43,547 nt of DNA from Corynebacterium glucuronolyticum (lineage in GTDB: Bacteria > Actinomycetota > Actinomycetes > Mycobacteriales > Mycobacteriaceae), in contig JALFAQ010000029.1 of assembly GCA_022772305.1 (NCBI GenBank), forward strand, positions 1 through 43,547, in the 5' to 3' direction. Below the pieces are notes generated by a model. It was not told the DNA's origin. It made no database searches and was given only the letters and a program-made list of their open reading frames with translations. Below are positions 25,783-34,369 of this stretch, piece by piece. The stretch's first letter is position 1, and each line of letters opens with the position of its first letter. The translations under genes were made by a program, and so were the position numbers.

Positions 25783-27660
25783 ATGGACAACGAGTACGCA
25801 CCAGACCGCCTCCCAATCGCCCGCACACTCGCAGCCATGGCTGCAGCGGGCGTGGGGGGCGGCCTTGCGACGTTTATCGTCTGGTTCGCCCTCCGTCGCA
25901 CCTCTTTCCCCGCCTTCACAAGCTCCAACCTCACCACCGCTGTCGCCACCGCAGGTACCGTCATCATCTGCCTCGCCGCAGCCGCCACCGTCTGGTGCTG
26001 GTTCCACGGGCCCAGGATACTTCGGCCACTTGTGTACCTTGTGACATATTTAGCCCCAGCCGGGCTGGTATGTACCACGACCGCCGTCCCCCTCTCCTCC
26101 ACCAAACTGTGGCTCGACGGCATGACCGGCGACCAGGAATTCCGCACACAATTCCTCACCCGCCTCACCGACAGCTGGCACGTCTCGGACATGAACTACA
26201 TCGACATGCCAAGCTACTACCCCGCCGGCTGGTTCTGGCTCGGTGGCCGCTTAGCAAACGTCTTAGGACTAGCCGGCTGGGAAGTGTTCCAACCCTGGGC
26301 ACTCGTATCCATCGCCGGGGCCGTCAGCCTCCTCACCCCCGTCTGGCAACGCCTCACCGGCTCCCTCCCCGTGGCCACCGCCATCTCCATGGTCACCACG
26401 TGTGTCGTACTCGTCATCTCCGCCGCCGAACCCTACGCCACCATCATCGCCGCCGGCAGCTCCGCCGCCATGGTTCTCGCCGGCCGCGCACTCCGCGGCG
26501 ACCGCTGGGCACTCGCCGGCATCACTCTCTACCTCGGCATCTCCGCGACGATGTACACCCTGTACACCGGCGTCCTCGCCGGCACCCTCGTCCTCGGTTC
26601 CGCCCTCGTCGCAGCCCTCATCGAGCGCTCCATCAAACCCATCCTGCGGATGATCAGCATCGGCATCGGCGCCTGCCTCATCGCCCTCACCGCCTGGGGA
26701 CCCTACCTTTGGGCCGTCCTCACCGGCGAACCCCGCTCCGGCGCCACCAGCCAGCACTACCTCCCCTACGCCGGCTCCCAAGTGCCCCTGCCCATGTTCA
26801 GCCTCTCCCTCATCGGCATCCTCTGCATGATCGGGCTCATCTACATGGTGCTCAACATCTTCGAACCCGACGTCATGTCACTCGGCATCACCGTCATCGT
26901 CACCTACGGCTGGATCATCGCCTCCATGGTCGCCTCCCTCGTCGGCACCACGCTCCTCGGCTTCCGCCTCGACTCCGTCATCTCCGTCTGCCTGTGCACC
27001 CTCGGCATCCTCGGACTCGCCCAGGTGCACTTGACGTATCTACCTGCGAAGCCCCGCCTCACCGCGGCTGTTGCTATTGTGATTGCACTTGCTGGTGTGT
27101 ACTACGCACAGGGTATCCCCGCACGCAACACCAACGCCATCGACCGCGCCTACACCGACACCGACGGCGACGGCAGACGCGCCGACAGGTTCGCGCCCGG
27201 GTCCGTCACGTTCTACGAGGCCATCGACGCGGAGTTGCGGACGCATACCACCTCCCCCGCTGATACTGTTGTGCTTACCGACGAGCGATCCTTCCTCGCC
27301 TTCTACCCCTACCGAGGATTCCAAGCCATGACGAGCCACTACGCCAATCCGCTTGGCCAGTTCGACCTCCGCAACACCTTCATCGAACACTGGGCCAACT
27401 CCTCCTGGGAGGAGCTCGACAACCCCGACACCTTCAAGGCCGCCCTCGAGGCCTCCCCGTGGGCCCCACCACAGGCCTTCATCTTCCGCGGCGACGCCGA
27501 CGACATGGAAACCGGGTGGAAATATGACCTCGCAGAGGACATCTACCCCAACAACCCTAACGTCCGCTTCCGCGGTATTTTCTTCAACCCCGCCGTATTT
27601 TCCGCCCCATACTGGGACGTGGCCCAAGTTGGCCCGTTCGTAGTAGTGACCCTAAACTGA
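25783..27660 (+). CDS. aftA: Galactan 5-O-arabinofuranosyltransferase AftA
   Basis: A 625-residue GT-C membrane glycosyltransferase that transfers the first arabinofuranose from decaprenyl-phosphoryl-arabinose to the galactan in the periplasm. About 11-13 hydrophobic helices fill residues 15-430, and a soluble C-terminal domain follows from about 435 (RNTNAIDRAYTDTDGDGRR onward). The loop after the third helix contains DSWHVSDMNYIDMPSYYP, the acidic region expected at a GT-C active site. It lies between dprE2 (2-nt gap) and emb (6-nt gap). Confidence 0.94.
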   Translation: MDNEYAPDRLPIARTLAAMAAAGVGGGLATFIVWFALRRTSFPAFTSSNLTTAVATAGTVIICLAAAATVWCWFHGPRILRPLVYLVTYLAPAGLVCTTTAVPLSSTKLWLDGMTGDQEFRTQFLTRLTDSWHVSDMNYIDMPSYYPAGWFWLGGRLANVLGLAGWEVFQPWALVSIAGAVSLLTPVWQRLTGSLPVATAISMVTTCVVLVISAAEPYATIIAAGSSAAMVLAGRALRGDRWALAGITLYLGISATMYTLYTGVLAGTLVLGSALVAALIERSIKPILRMISIGIGACLIALTAWGPYLWAVLTGEPRSGATSQHYLPYAGSQVPLPMFSLSLIGILCMIGLIYMVLNIFEPDVMSLGITVIVTYGWIIASMVASLVGTTLLGFRLDSVISVCLCTLGILGLAQVHLTYLPAKPRLTAAVAIVIALAGVYYAQGIPARNTNAIDRAYTDTDGDGRRADRFAPGSVTFYEAIDAELRTHTTSPADTVVLTDERSFLAFYPYRGFQAMTSHYANPLGQFDLRNTFIEHWANSSWEELDNPDTFKAALEASPWAPPQAFIFRGDADDMETGWKYDLAEDIYPNNPNVRFRGIFFNPAVFSAPYWDVAQVGPFVVVTLN

Positions 27661-27666
27661 TGTGCC

Positions 27667-30600
27667 GTGCAGACCCTTGACAAGATCAAAAAGCTGGCAA
27701 TCGCCTCTGGCATCGTCGGCTTCCTTCTGTTTCTCCTGACGCCGTTCCTCCCCGTCAACCAGACGCAGTCCACTGTGCACTGGCCGCAGGGGGACCTCCA
27801 GTCCATTACCGCGCCGCTCATGAGCTACGCGCCGGAGAAGCTCGAAGCAACCATCCCCGTTGATGCGTTTGATGAACTTCACGACGGCCAAAACCTCCTC
27901 CTTGGCACCCTCCCCCAGGACTCCAAGGACGCCACGCAGCGCGGCCTGTTCATCCGGCTGGGTGACAACGGGCTCGACGCAGTTGTCAAGGACAAGGTTG
28001 TCTTCTCGCTGGCCAAAGAGGACGTCGATAAGCTACAGCCCACAGACGAGCTGAAGCTGACCAGCAACGCCGAGAAGACGACCATCGCCCTCGGCGGCCA
28101 CGAGGGCACGACCGAGGGCGACACCAGACCGCAAGTCACAGGACTTTACACAGAACTCAACCGGGACGCGAGGGTACCTGGACTGAGTGCTGACATCACC
28201 ATCAACTCGCGGTTCACGTCGTCGCCAAGCGTGATCAAATACATCGCCATGTGGGGCGGCATCGCCTGCCTACTACTGTCTTTGTTCAGCCTGTGGCGCT
28301 TTGACAAGCTCGCCGGCAACCACGAATCCGAATACGCCCCCCGGTGGAAAACTGTCACGCTTCTCGACGGTGTCGTCGGCGCCATCCTCCTGTTCTGGTA
28401 CTTCATCGGTGCCAACACCTCCGACGACGGATTCATCCTCACCATGGCGCGTGCCTCCCACGCCGCCGACTACATGGCCAATTACTACCGCTGGTACGGC
28501 GTCCCCGAATCCCCTTTCGGCGCGCCCTACTACGACCTGCTGGGGCTCATGACGCAGGTGTCGGCGTCGTCGATTTGGGTCCGCCTCCCCCAGCTGATAG
28601 CGGCGGTGCTGACGTGGCTGTTGTTGTCGCGTGAAGTCCTCCCCCGGTTGGGGCAGAAGGTAGCAGATAGACGAGTGGCGCACTGGACCGCCGCGTTCGT
28701 CTTCCTCGCCTTCTGGCTGCCATACAACAACGGCATCCGTCCGGAGCCGATCATCGCGGCTCTGGCGCTTCTTACGTGGGTGCTCGTCGAGAAGTGCTTT
28801 GCGACGAACAGGCTGCTCTACGGTGCCGTCGCTGTGATTGTTGCGACGATTGCGCTCGGCGCCGGGCCGACGGGGCTCATGGCTGTCGGCGCGCTGCTGG
28901 CGGGCATTCCCGCGTTTATTCGGATGTTGCACAGGCGCCGGGACCTGGGCGTTATTGCACAGCTCATTCCTTTCCTGCCCGCAGGCTTCGCCATCCTCAT
29001 GGCCGTCTTTGGCGACCAGACGCTGCGGACCGTAACCGAGGCCGTGCACGTGCGCTCCGAGAAAGGGCCGTCGCTACCGTGGTACCAAGAGTGGGTTCGC
29101 TACGAAACGCTCTTGGGCAACAACGTCGACGGGTCGTTCACGCGGCGGTTTGCGGTGCTGCTCATGTTCGCGGCTGTTGCTCTTGTGATTGCCTCGACGC
29201 TGCGCCACGGCGGTGTCGTGGGCGCTGCGAAGGCACCCACCTTCCGGCTCGTCATGATGTTCGCGCTCACCATGTTCGCGTTCTGCTTCACGCCCACCAA
29301 GTGGTCCCACCACTTCGGCGTGTTCGCCGGGATCGGCGCGGCGCTGGCTGCGCTGGCGGCGATCGTGTGCTCGCAAATCGCGCTGCGTTCCGTGCGAAAC
29401 CGGCTCCTGGTCATCGGGGCGTTCCTGTTCCTGCTCGCGTTCTGCCTCGCCGGGCAAAACGCCTGGTGGTACATCTCCTCGTTTGGTGTGCCGTGGTTCG
29501 ACAAGTCCATCCAATTCCGGGGCATCGAAGCCTCGACCGTGATGCTCGTCATCGCCCTGCTTGTGCTCTTGGCAGGCGTCATCATTGGATTCCTCGACGA
29601 AGTGCGTGAGGTGCGAGGAGACCAGACGAGAAAGGGGCGTCGACTAGCAAAATTCGACGGCCTCTTCGCTGCCCCGATCGCCGTCGTGTCCGCCCTCGTC
29701 GTCGTCTTTAGCTGCCTCAGCCTGGGCAAAGGGTTCGTGTCGCAGTACCCGGCGTACAGCGTCGGGCTCGGCAACCTGCGCGCACTGACCGGCAAGACGT
29801 GCAACCTCGCGCAGGACGCGCTGCTCGAAACCAACACCAACGACGCGTTCCTCGCCCCCATCGAGGGCACGCTCGCCGAATCGCTCGACGACAAGACCGG
29901 TGTCGGCTTCGGGCCGAACAACATCCCCGAAACCATCGTCGGCGGCGGTGTGGACACCTCAGCACGCTCAGCCGGAACCGTGGCTGGTGCCAGTGATGCA
30001 GAAGCAGACACCGCCAGCGGCGACTCCGCCGGCAGCTCGACCAGCACGCAAGGCGCGCGCGAGGAACAGGGCGCCAACGGATCCAACATCCGGCTGCCCT
30101 TCGGCATCGACTACACCAAGGTCCCCGTCGTCGGCTCGCACCGGTACGGGCCGCAATTTGGGTCCAAGGTTGAAACCGAGTGGTACGAGTTGCCGGAGAC
30201 GGATAACCCGCTGCTCGTCATCTCCGCGGCTGGTAAAGTTGCGCACCATGATATCAATGGGGTGAAACAGCCGGGGCAGAAACTCCTGGTGGAATACGGA
30301 AAGCGCAACGGGGGGAGCGTCGAAAAGCTAGGGAGCGTGGAACCGATGGATATCGGGCCCGCCCCCCAGTGGAGAAACCTGAGGATTCCGCTGGATGCGC
30401 TGCCGGCTGAGGCCGACGTTGTGCGAATCACAGCAGAGGACACAAACCTCAGCGGGGAGGAGTGGGTGGCGTTCACCCCGCCGCGCGTTCCGGACCTCGC
30501 GCCCCTCAACGAAGTCATCGGCTCCGACACGCCCGGCCTGCTGGACTGGGCCGTCGCGCTGCAGTTCCCGTGCCAGCGGTCGTTCGACCACTACGCGGGT

Positions 30601-30891
30601 GTGGCGGAAGTGCCGGAATACCGCATCTCGCCGGATCATCCGGGCAAGGTGACGCTGTCGCCGTTCCAGGATTACAACGGCGGCGGTGTGATGGGTATCG
30701 CGGAGGCTGTGAATAAGGGTCGTGAAGTGCCCGGGTACCTGAAGGATGATTGGCAGCGCGACTGGGGGTCCATTGAGGAGTACGAATTGCGCACCAATTC
30801 GCGCGGTGAGGCGCCGAAGCCCGCCGCGGTTGATACGGAAGTGATTACCCGCTCGGGTCTGTGGTATCCGGGTCCGATGGCGACCGAGTAG
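27667..30891 (+). CDS. emb: Arabinosyltransferase Emb (single corynebacterial homologue of EmbA/B/C)
   Basis: A 1074-residue GT-C arabinofuranosyltransferase that extends the arabinan after AftA; Emb proteins are the target of ethambutol. There is a helix at about residues 11-30, a beta-rich periplasmic region to about 185, then a membrane core with the catalytic motif ANTSDDGFILTMAR. A large C-terminal domain with carbohydrate-binding-like segments follows from about 690. GLMTQVSASS carries Met295 at the place of EmbB Met306, the wild-type residue at the best-known resistance position. A 40-residue Ser/Thr/Ala-rich stretch (about 755-810) looks like a species-specific insert. The start is GTG 27667. 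The last 47 bp overlap the convergent HNH gene. Confidence 0.95.
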   Translation: MQTLDKIKKLAIASGIVGFLLFLLTPFLPVNQTQSTVHWPQGDLQSITAPLMSYAPEKLEATIPVDAFDELHDGQNLLLGTLPQDSKDATQRGLFIRLGDNGLDAVVKDKVVFSLAKEDVDKLQPTDELKLTSNAEKTTIALGGHEGTTEGDTRPQVTGLYTELNRDARVPGLSADITINSRFTSSPSVIKYIAMWGGIACLLLSLFSLWRFDKLAGNHESEYAPRWKTVTLLDGVVGAILLFWYFIGANTSDDGFILTMARASHAADYMANYYRWYGVPESPFGAPYYDLLGLMTQVSASSIWVRLPQLIAAVLTWLLLSREVLPRLGQKVADRRVAHWTAAFVFLAFWLPYNNGIRPEPIIAALALLTWVLVEKCFATNRLLYGAVAVIVATIALGAGPTGLMAVGALLAGIPAFIRMLHRRRDLGVIAQLIPFLPAGFAILMAVFGDQTLRTVTEAVHVRSEKGPSLPWYQEWVRYETLLGNNVDGSFTRRFAVLLMFAAVALVIASTLRHGGVVGAAKAPTFRLVMMFALTMFAFCFTPTKWSHHFGVFAGIGAALAALAAIVCSQIALRSVRNRLLVIGAFLFLLAFCLAGQNAWWYISSFGVPWFDKSIQFRGIEASTVMLVIALLVLLAGVIIGFLDEVREVRGDQTRKGRRLAKFDGLFAAPIAVVSALVVVFSCLSLGKGFVSQYPAYSVGLGNLRALTGKTCNLAQDALLETNTNDAFLAPIEGTLAESLDDKTGVGFGPNNIPETIVGGGVDTSARSAGTVAGASDAEADTASGDSAGSSTSTQGAREEQGANGSNIRLPFGIDYTKVPVVGSHRYGPQFGSKVETEWYELPETDNPLLVISAAGKVAHHDINGVKQPGQKLLVEYGKRNGGSVEKLGSVEPMDIGPAPQWRNLRIPLDALPAEADVVRITAEDTNLSGEEWVAFTPPRVPDLAPLNEVIGSDTPGLLDWAVALQFPCQRSFDHYAGVAEVPEYRISPDHPGKVTLSPFQDYNGGGVMGIAEAVNKGREVPGYLKDDWQRDWGSIEEYELRTNSRGEAPKPAAVDTEVITRSGLWYPGPMATE

Positions 30892-31999
30892 CCCGCATTC
30901 GTAGGACCTTTCGGACGAGGTTGTAGCCGCACCACTTGTTTTCCGGCTGGTTGTTATAGACAAGCGGGCCACCTCCGGGTGGCCGCCAGCCGACTCGCCC
31001 CTCAACGTCGCGCTCTAAGTGCCCGTTGAGGGGCTTTTCTGGAAAATCGTCGTTTTGCGCGTTGTGGGAGCCACAGCAGCCGCTGAGCACCTCCGAATTG
31101 GTCTTCCCGCCGAGGGCAAAGGTGTGCGTGTGGTGGGCAACGCCGTCGCGGACGAGCTCGTGGCAGCCGGGCCAAGGGCAAATGATCTGCATGATCTCGT
31201 TGGCGGCGCGCTGGTTGTCGTTGGCGAAGCGACGGCGCTCGATCTCGTAGTTGCCGATGACGTGAGCTTCCCCGTCGACGATGGTCAGCCAACCAGTGTC
31301 GGCAAGCGCGAGCTCGGCGAGCTCGTCCAGGTCATAGGTTTCGCCGGTTGTTGTCTGGACCTTTGCTTCCTCGCCGGCGTAGAACATGTCGTCGAGGACG
31401 AGGATGAGGGCCGGCTTATACTCGGTGGGCTTGAACTTGCCGCCCTCGGAGAACGCGAGGTCGGCGAAGGCTTTGCCCTTGCCACGGCAGAGGTCCATCG
31501 TCGTGGGGGCGAGCTCAGCCAGGCGGGCGTTGATGCGGTTGATGATGTCGGCGCGGTCGCGGAGGATGAGCTGTTTGTTGCCCTGGGCGTCGGCTTTCTT
31601 GGACACAAACACCCCCCGGTTGGTGCTGAAGGTGTCCTTGTTGAGTTCCTGGACGAGGGCCGTTGCGAAACTCTGCAGCTCGTCGCACGTCATGCTTGTC
31701 GACGCTTCGATCAACTGTCCCCGGACAGTGTCACGCTCCTCAGTGTTGCTCGCGTTGATCGAATTGCAGGCGCGGGAGATGATGCTCAGCCGGGTCAAAG
31801 AAAAATCCGCCGCCTTGCGACGCTGCTCCACGGGGGCCTTAGCCCACGCGTTGGCACAGGTGACATAGGGGCGGATGTCTTTGGGGAGGCAGTCCGTGGC
31901 GAGCGCGAGTTCCTCGATTTCGTGCTTGCGCAACCCACCAAACCCCTCGAGGATCGCGATCCCCGAGGAGCGGTGGGCAAGGAACTCATGTGGCGTCAT
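30845..31999 (-). CDS. HNH endonuclease-domain protein (DUF222-like corynebacterial type)
   Basis: A 384-residue protein with a long helical N-terminal region and a C-terminal HNH nuclease fold: CPWPGCHELV, then AHHTHTFALGGKTNSEV and CGSHNAQND, with zinc-knuckle cysteines and the HH/N/H residues. The family is abundant in actinobacteria and its biological role is mostly unknown; some members sit in mobile elements, but none is visible here. The end overlaps emb by 47 bp on the opposite strand. Confidence 0.82.
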   Translation of the reverse strand: MTPHEFLAHRSSGIAILEGFGGLRKHEIEELALATDCLPKDIRPYVTCANAWAKAPVEQRRKAADFSLTRLSIISRACNSINASNTEERDTVRGQLIEASTSMTCDELQSFATALVQELNKDTFSTNRGVFVSKKADAQGNKQLILRDRADIINRINARLAELAPTTMDLCRGKGKAFADLAFSEGGKFKPTEYKPALILVLDDMFYAGEEAKVQTTTGETYDLDELAELALADTGWLTIVDGEAHVIGNYEIERRRFANDNQRAANEIMQIICPWPGCHELVRDGVAHHTHTFALGGKTNSEVLSGCCGSHNAQNDDFPEKPLNGHLERDVEGRVGWRPPGGGPLVYNNQPENKWCGYNLVRKVLRMRATRSPSDPDTTDPSG

Positions 32000-32035
32000 A
32001 CTCTATTAGACGCGCCACACACGCCACTTGGTTCC

Positions 32036-33034
32036 CTACCGGGACGAATTATCTAGCAGAATGAGAAGATCGCCGAGGGAGTACTGGCCATTTGCGGCCA
32101 TCGTCTTCAAGTCCTCAACCGGGAGCTTGTTCTGAGCGGAAAGCTCAACGATGGCACGAGCCAAGCTGAAGGCCTTGGGAATGTCGATACCGGCCTTCGT
32201 GGCGGCGTCGACAAGCTCAGCAGAGGCAAGGACGTTGCCCTCCGCAATGCCCAGGATGGCGTGCGCGAGGGGCTGGGAAGTGGTGCCGAAGTCCGGACCA
32301 CCGAAGTTGTCCGTGGGCTGCAGGAGGTTCCCGATGCCGAGCGCATGGCCGGCGGCGAAGGCCTCGAGCTGGTCGCGCGTCCCGTTGAAAAGATTGAGAT
32401 CAACCTCGCTGACGATGCCGGAGACCCGACCGTGAGCCGAGCGCTGCCAGAACGTCATGTAACTCCAGCCACCAGGAACCTCAGCCGGGGGAGTGTTTTG
32501 CCACGCCGCCAACCAGAGCGGGTACTGGGAAAACTCAGTCGTGTTCCCCATCTGCTCGATCCAGAAGTAACGGTAGGTGTAAATCATCGGGGTCTTGCCT
32601 GTCAAGCGCTGGGTCTCCGTCAGGAAGTCGCGGGTCCAGTTCTGCAGGGCGGTGACGCCGAGGCCGTCGGTCTCCTCGAGGTCGAGAACAGGCGGGAGGG
32701 AGGTGTCGGCCTTGTTGATCGTCTCGGCGAAGTAGGCGGCCTGGGCCTTCGCATCGGTGCCAGGGCGGGCGTAGTGGTACGCACCAACGTGCAAACCAGC
32801 CCCACGGGCATCATTGACATCTACCGGGAAGTGAGTGTTGGTAAAGCCCACTCCCTCGGTTGCCTTAATAAAGGCAAAGTCCTGGGAGGAGTTGGCGACC
32901 TGGTGCCAGTCGATGGGTGAGCCGGCCGGGTGCTGGTGGCCGGCGATGTCGATGCCGGAGGAGAGGTTGGGAACGGCCCCCGCGGTTGGTACGGCTGTGG
33001 CTAAAACGGTGAGCAGTGCAATAACGCGCTTCAT
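32036..33034 (-). CDS. Secreted GH25-family lysozyme (N-acetylmuramidase)
   Basis: A 332-residue exported protein. The signal peptide is residues 1 to about 20 (ending PTAGA). Residues about 25-215 form the GH25 barrel with SGIDIAGHQHP, FAFIKATEGVGFTN, GAYHYARPG, the catalytic VLDLEETDG and WLAAWQNTPP. This enzyme would cut the MurNAc-GlcNAc bond of peptidoglycan. The last 110 residues are helical, without a recognised cell-wall-binding repeat. A short gap of 36 bp separates it from the HNH gene. Confidence 0.92.
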   Translation of the reverse strand: MKRVIALLTVLATAVPTAGAVPNLSSGIDIAGHQHPAGSPIDWHQVANSSQDFAFIKATEGVGFTNTHFPVDVNDARGAGLHVGAYHYARPGTDAKAQAAYFAETINKADTSLPPVLDLEETDGLGVTALQNWTRDFLTETQRLTGKTPMIYTYRYFWIEQMGNTTEFSQYPLWLAAWQNTPPAEVPGGWSYMTFWQRSAHGRVSGIVSEVDLNLFNGTRDQLEAFAAGHALGIGNLLQPTDNFGGPDFGTTSQPLAHAILGIAEGNVLASAELVDAATKAGIDIPKAFSLARAIVELSAQNKLPVEDLKTMAANGQYSLGDLLILLDNSSR

Positions 33035-33065
33035 GGGGCGAATGATACCACACTAGTCACATTAG

Positions 33066-33881
33066 TCACACGCGTAACAGGAGGGTGGGCGTGTCGTAGA
33101 GGGAGGTGTCGGCACGCGCGGCGCGGAGGGCGTGGATCACGACGGCGATGAAGGTGGAGTACATGACGATGGCGCAGGCGATGATGGAGGCGATTTGGAC
33201 GGGCTCGGAGGAGGGTTGGAGGTTCCACCAGAAGTGAAAGAGCGTCGACAAGCCCCAACCAAGAGCGGCGACGCGCCAGGTGTGGGAGGTGAAGAGCCAG
33301 AGGCCGAGGCCGTAGGCGAGGATGCCGGTGAAGACCATGTGGAGGCCAGGGCCGGCGACCGTGCGCAGGCCCCACATTTGGAGCATGCCGAGCAGGTCCG
33401 AGGAGGGGTGGTACATGGCGCCGACAGTGCCGTACCCGAAGTTTTCCACCGCTTCGAATCCGAGGCCGACAAGGATGCCGACGGTGAGCGCGTGGTAGGG
33501 GCGGGTGATGCGCGGGCAGAGATAGATGATGAAGAAGGCGCCAAGGCCCTTGGCGACCTCCTCGGGAAGCGCGCCGGCAAAAGAAGCCATGGTGAGCTCA
33601 CTGCCCGCCAGCCGCGTGGCCTCCATGTAGCCGCCACTGCCGGCCATCACCAGCAACAGGGACGTGCCTGCGCCCCAGGCGAGAGCTGCAGCCACCCAGC
33701 GTTTCCCCAGCCCCACCGGCCACAGCCGGGAGGTGGCGAGCAACCACGTGAACAGCGCCGCCCACCCGATGCCGAACAGGAGCGAGACCAGGCCCGCGCC
33801 CGGCGCGAGGATGAGGTTGGCAAGGCTGATGAGCAGGCCTGCGCCGGAGAGGAACAAACCGAGGTAGAAGAACCATTTCAT
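33066..33881 (-). CDS. PrsW-family intramembrane protease
   Basis: A 271-residue protein with about eight membrane helices. It has the PrsW motifs: LPEEVAKG (catalytic glutamates), LVGLGFEAVENFGYG, GPGLHMVFTGILAYG and LFHFWWN (histidine). PrsW proteases cleave membrane proteins such as anti-sigma factors; the substrate here is unknown. ATG 33881 follows directly after the stop of the small membrane protein gene upstream, so the two are one transcript. Confidence 0.88.
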   Translation of the reverse strand: MKWFFYLGLFLSGAGLLISLANLILAPGAGLVSLLFGIGWAALFTWLLATSRLWPVGLGKRWVAAALAWGAGTSLLLVMAGSGGYMEATRLAGSELTMASFAGALPEEVAKGLGAFFIIYLCPRITRPYHALTVGILVGLGFEAVENFGYGTVGAMYHPSSDLLGMLQMWGLRTVAGPGLHMVFTGILAYGLGLWLFTSHTWRVAALGWGLSTLFHFWWNLQPSSEPVQIASIIACAIVMYSTFIAVVIHALRAARADTSLYDTPTLLLRV

Positions 33882-34343
33882 TTACGCGTTCACCGCCTGA
33901 AGAGCGTCGAAAGTGGGGTCGATGAGGATGCCGGAGGCGACGGCGATGGTGTAGGTCTTGCCGTCGTCGCTGGTGGGGGCGAGGAGGACGGCGAAGTCGC
34001 CGTCGCGAAGCATAGTTACATTGCCGTCGGTGACGGGCTTTTGGTCCGTCGGGGCGAAAAACTCCGCCTCCCACATGCGGCGGGCGGCGAGGCCGGGGTC
34101 GGTCACGCCGTCGATTTCCGACGAGCGGACGAAGTCGGGGCCGCACTTGTACCCGGTGAGGAGGCCCATGCCGAAGTCGAGTTCGCACGAGGGACTGCCG
34201 GGGAGGGCGATGTCATCGCCGATGGTGACAGGTTCGCGGTAGGGAGCGTCGAAAAGCCTCGGGAGCAACGCGGGGGCGAAGAGAAAGACCAACACCGCCA
34301 CGACGCCGAGGACACCTACGGTAGGTTGTAACTTGTATTGCAC
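33882..34343 (-). CDS. Membrane-anchored protein of unknown function, upstream of prsW-type gene
   Basis: A 153-residue protein with a single N-terminal helix (VGVLGVVAVLVFLFAPALL) and an extracytoplasmic domain that contains two cysteines (SPSCELDF, GYKCGPDF) able to form a disulfide. The domain ends with beta-strand-like segments (VAVASGILIDPTF). No family is recognised. Coupling to the PrsW protease with no gap suggests a functional pair, such as substrate or partner. Confidence 0.65.
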   Translation of the reverse strand: MQYKLQPTVGVLGVVAVLVFLFAPALLPRLFDAPYREPVTIGDDIALPGSPSCELDFGMGLLTGYKCGPDFVRSSEIDGVTDPGLAARRMWEAEFFAPTDQKPVTDGNVTMLRDGDFAVLLAPTSDDGKTYTIAVASGILIDPTFDALQAVNA

Positions 34344-34369
34344 GCCACCCGATTGTAGGAGAAATACAC

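Noticed and set aside
25995..27263. Plus-strand open frame of 422 codons inside aftA, rich in Arg and His
   Set aside because: An alternate frame of a GC-rich gene; the His/Arg-rich composition is typical of such shadows.
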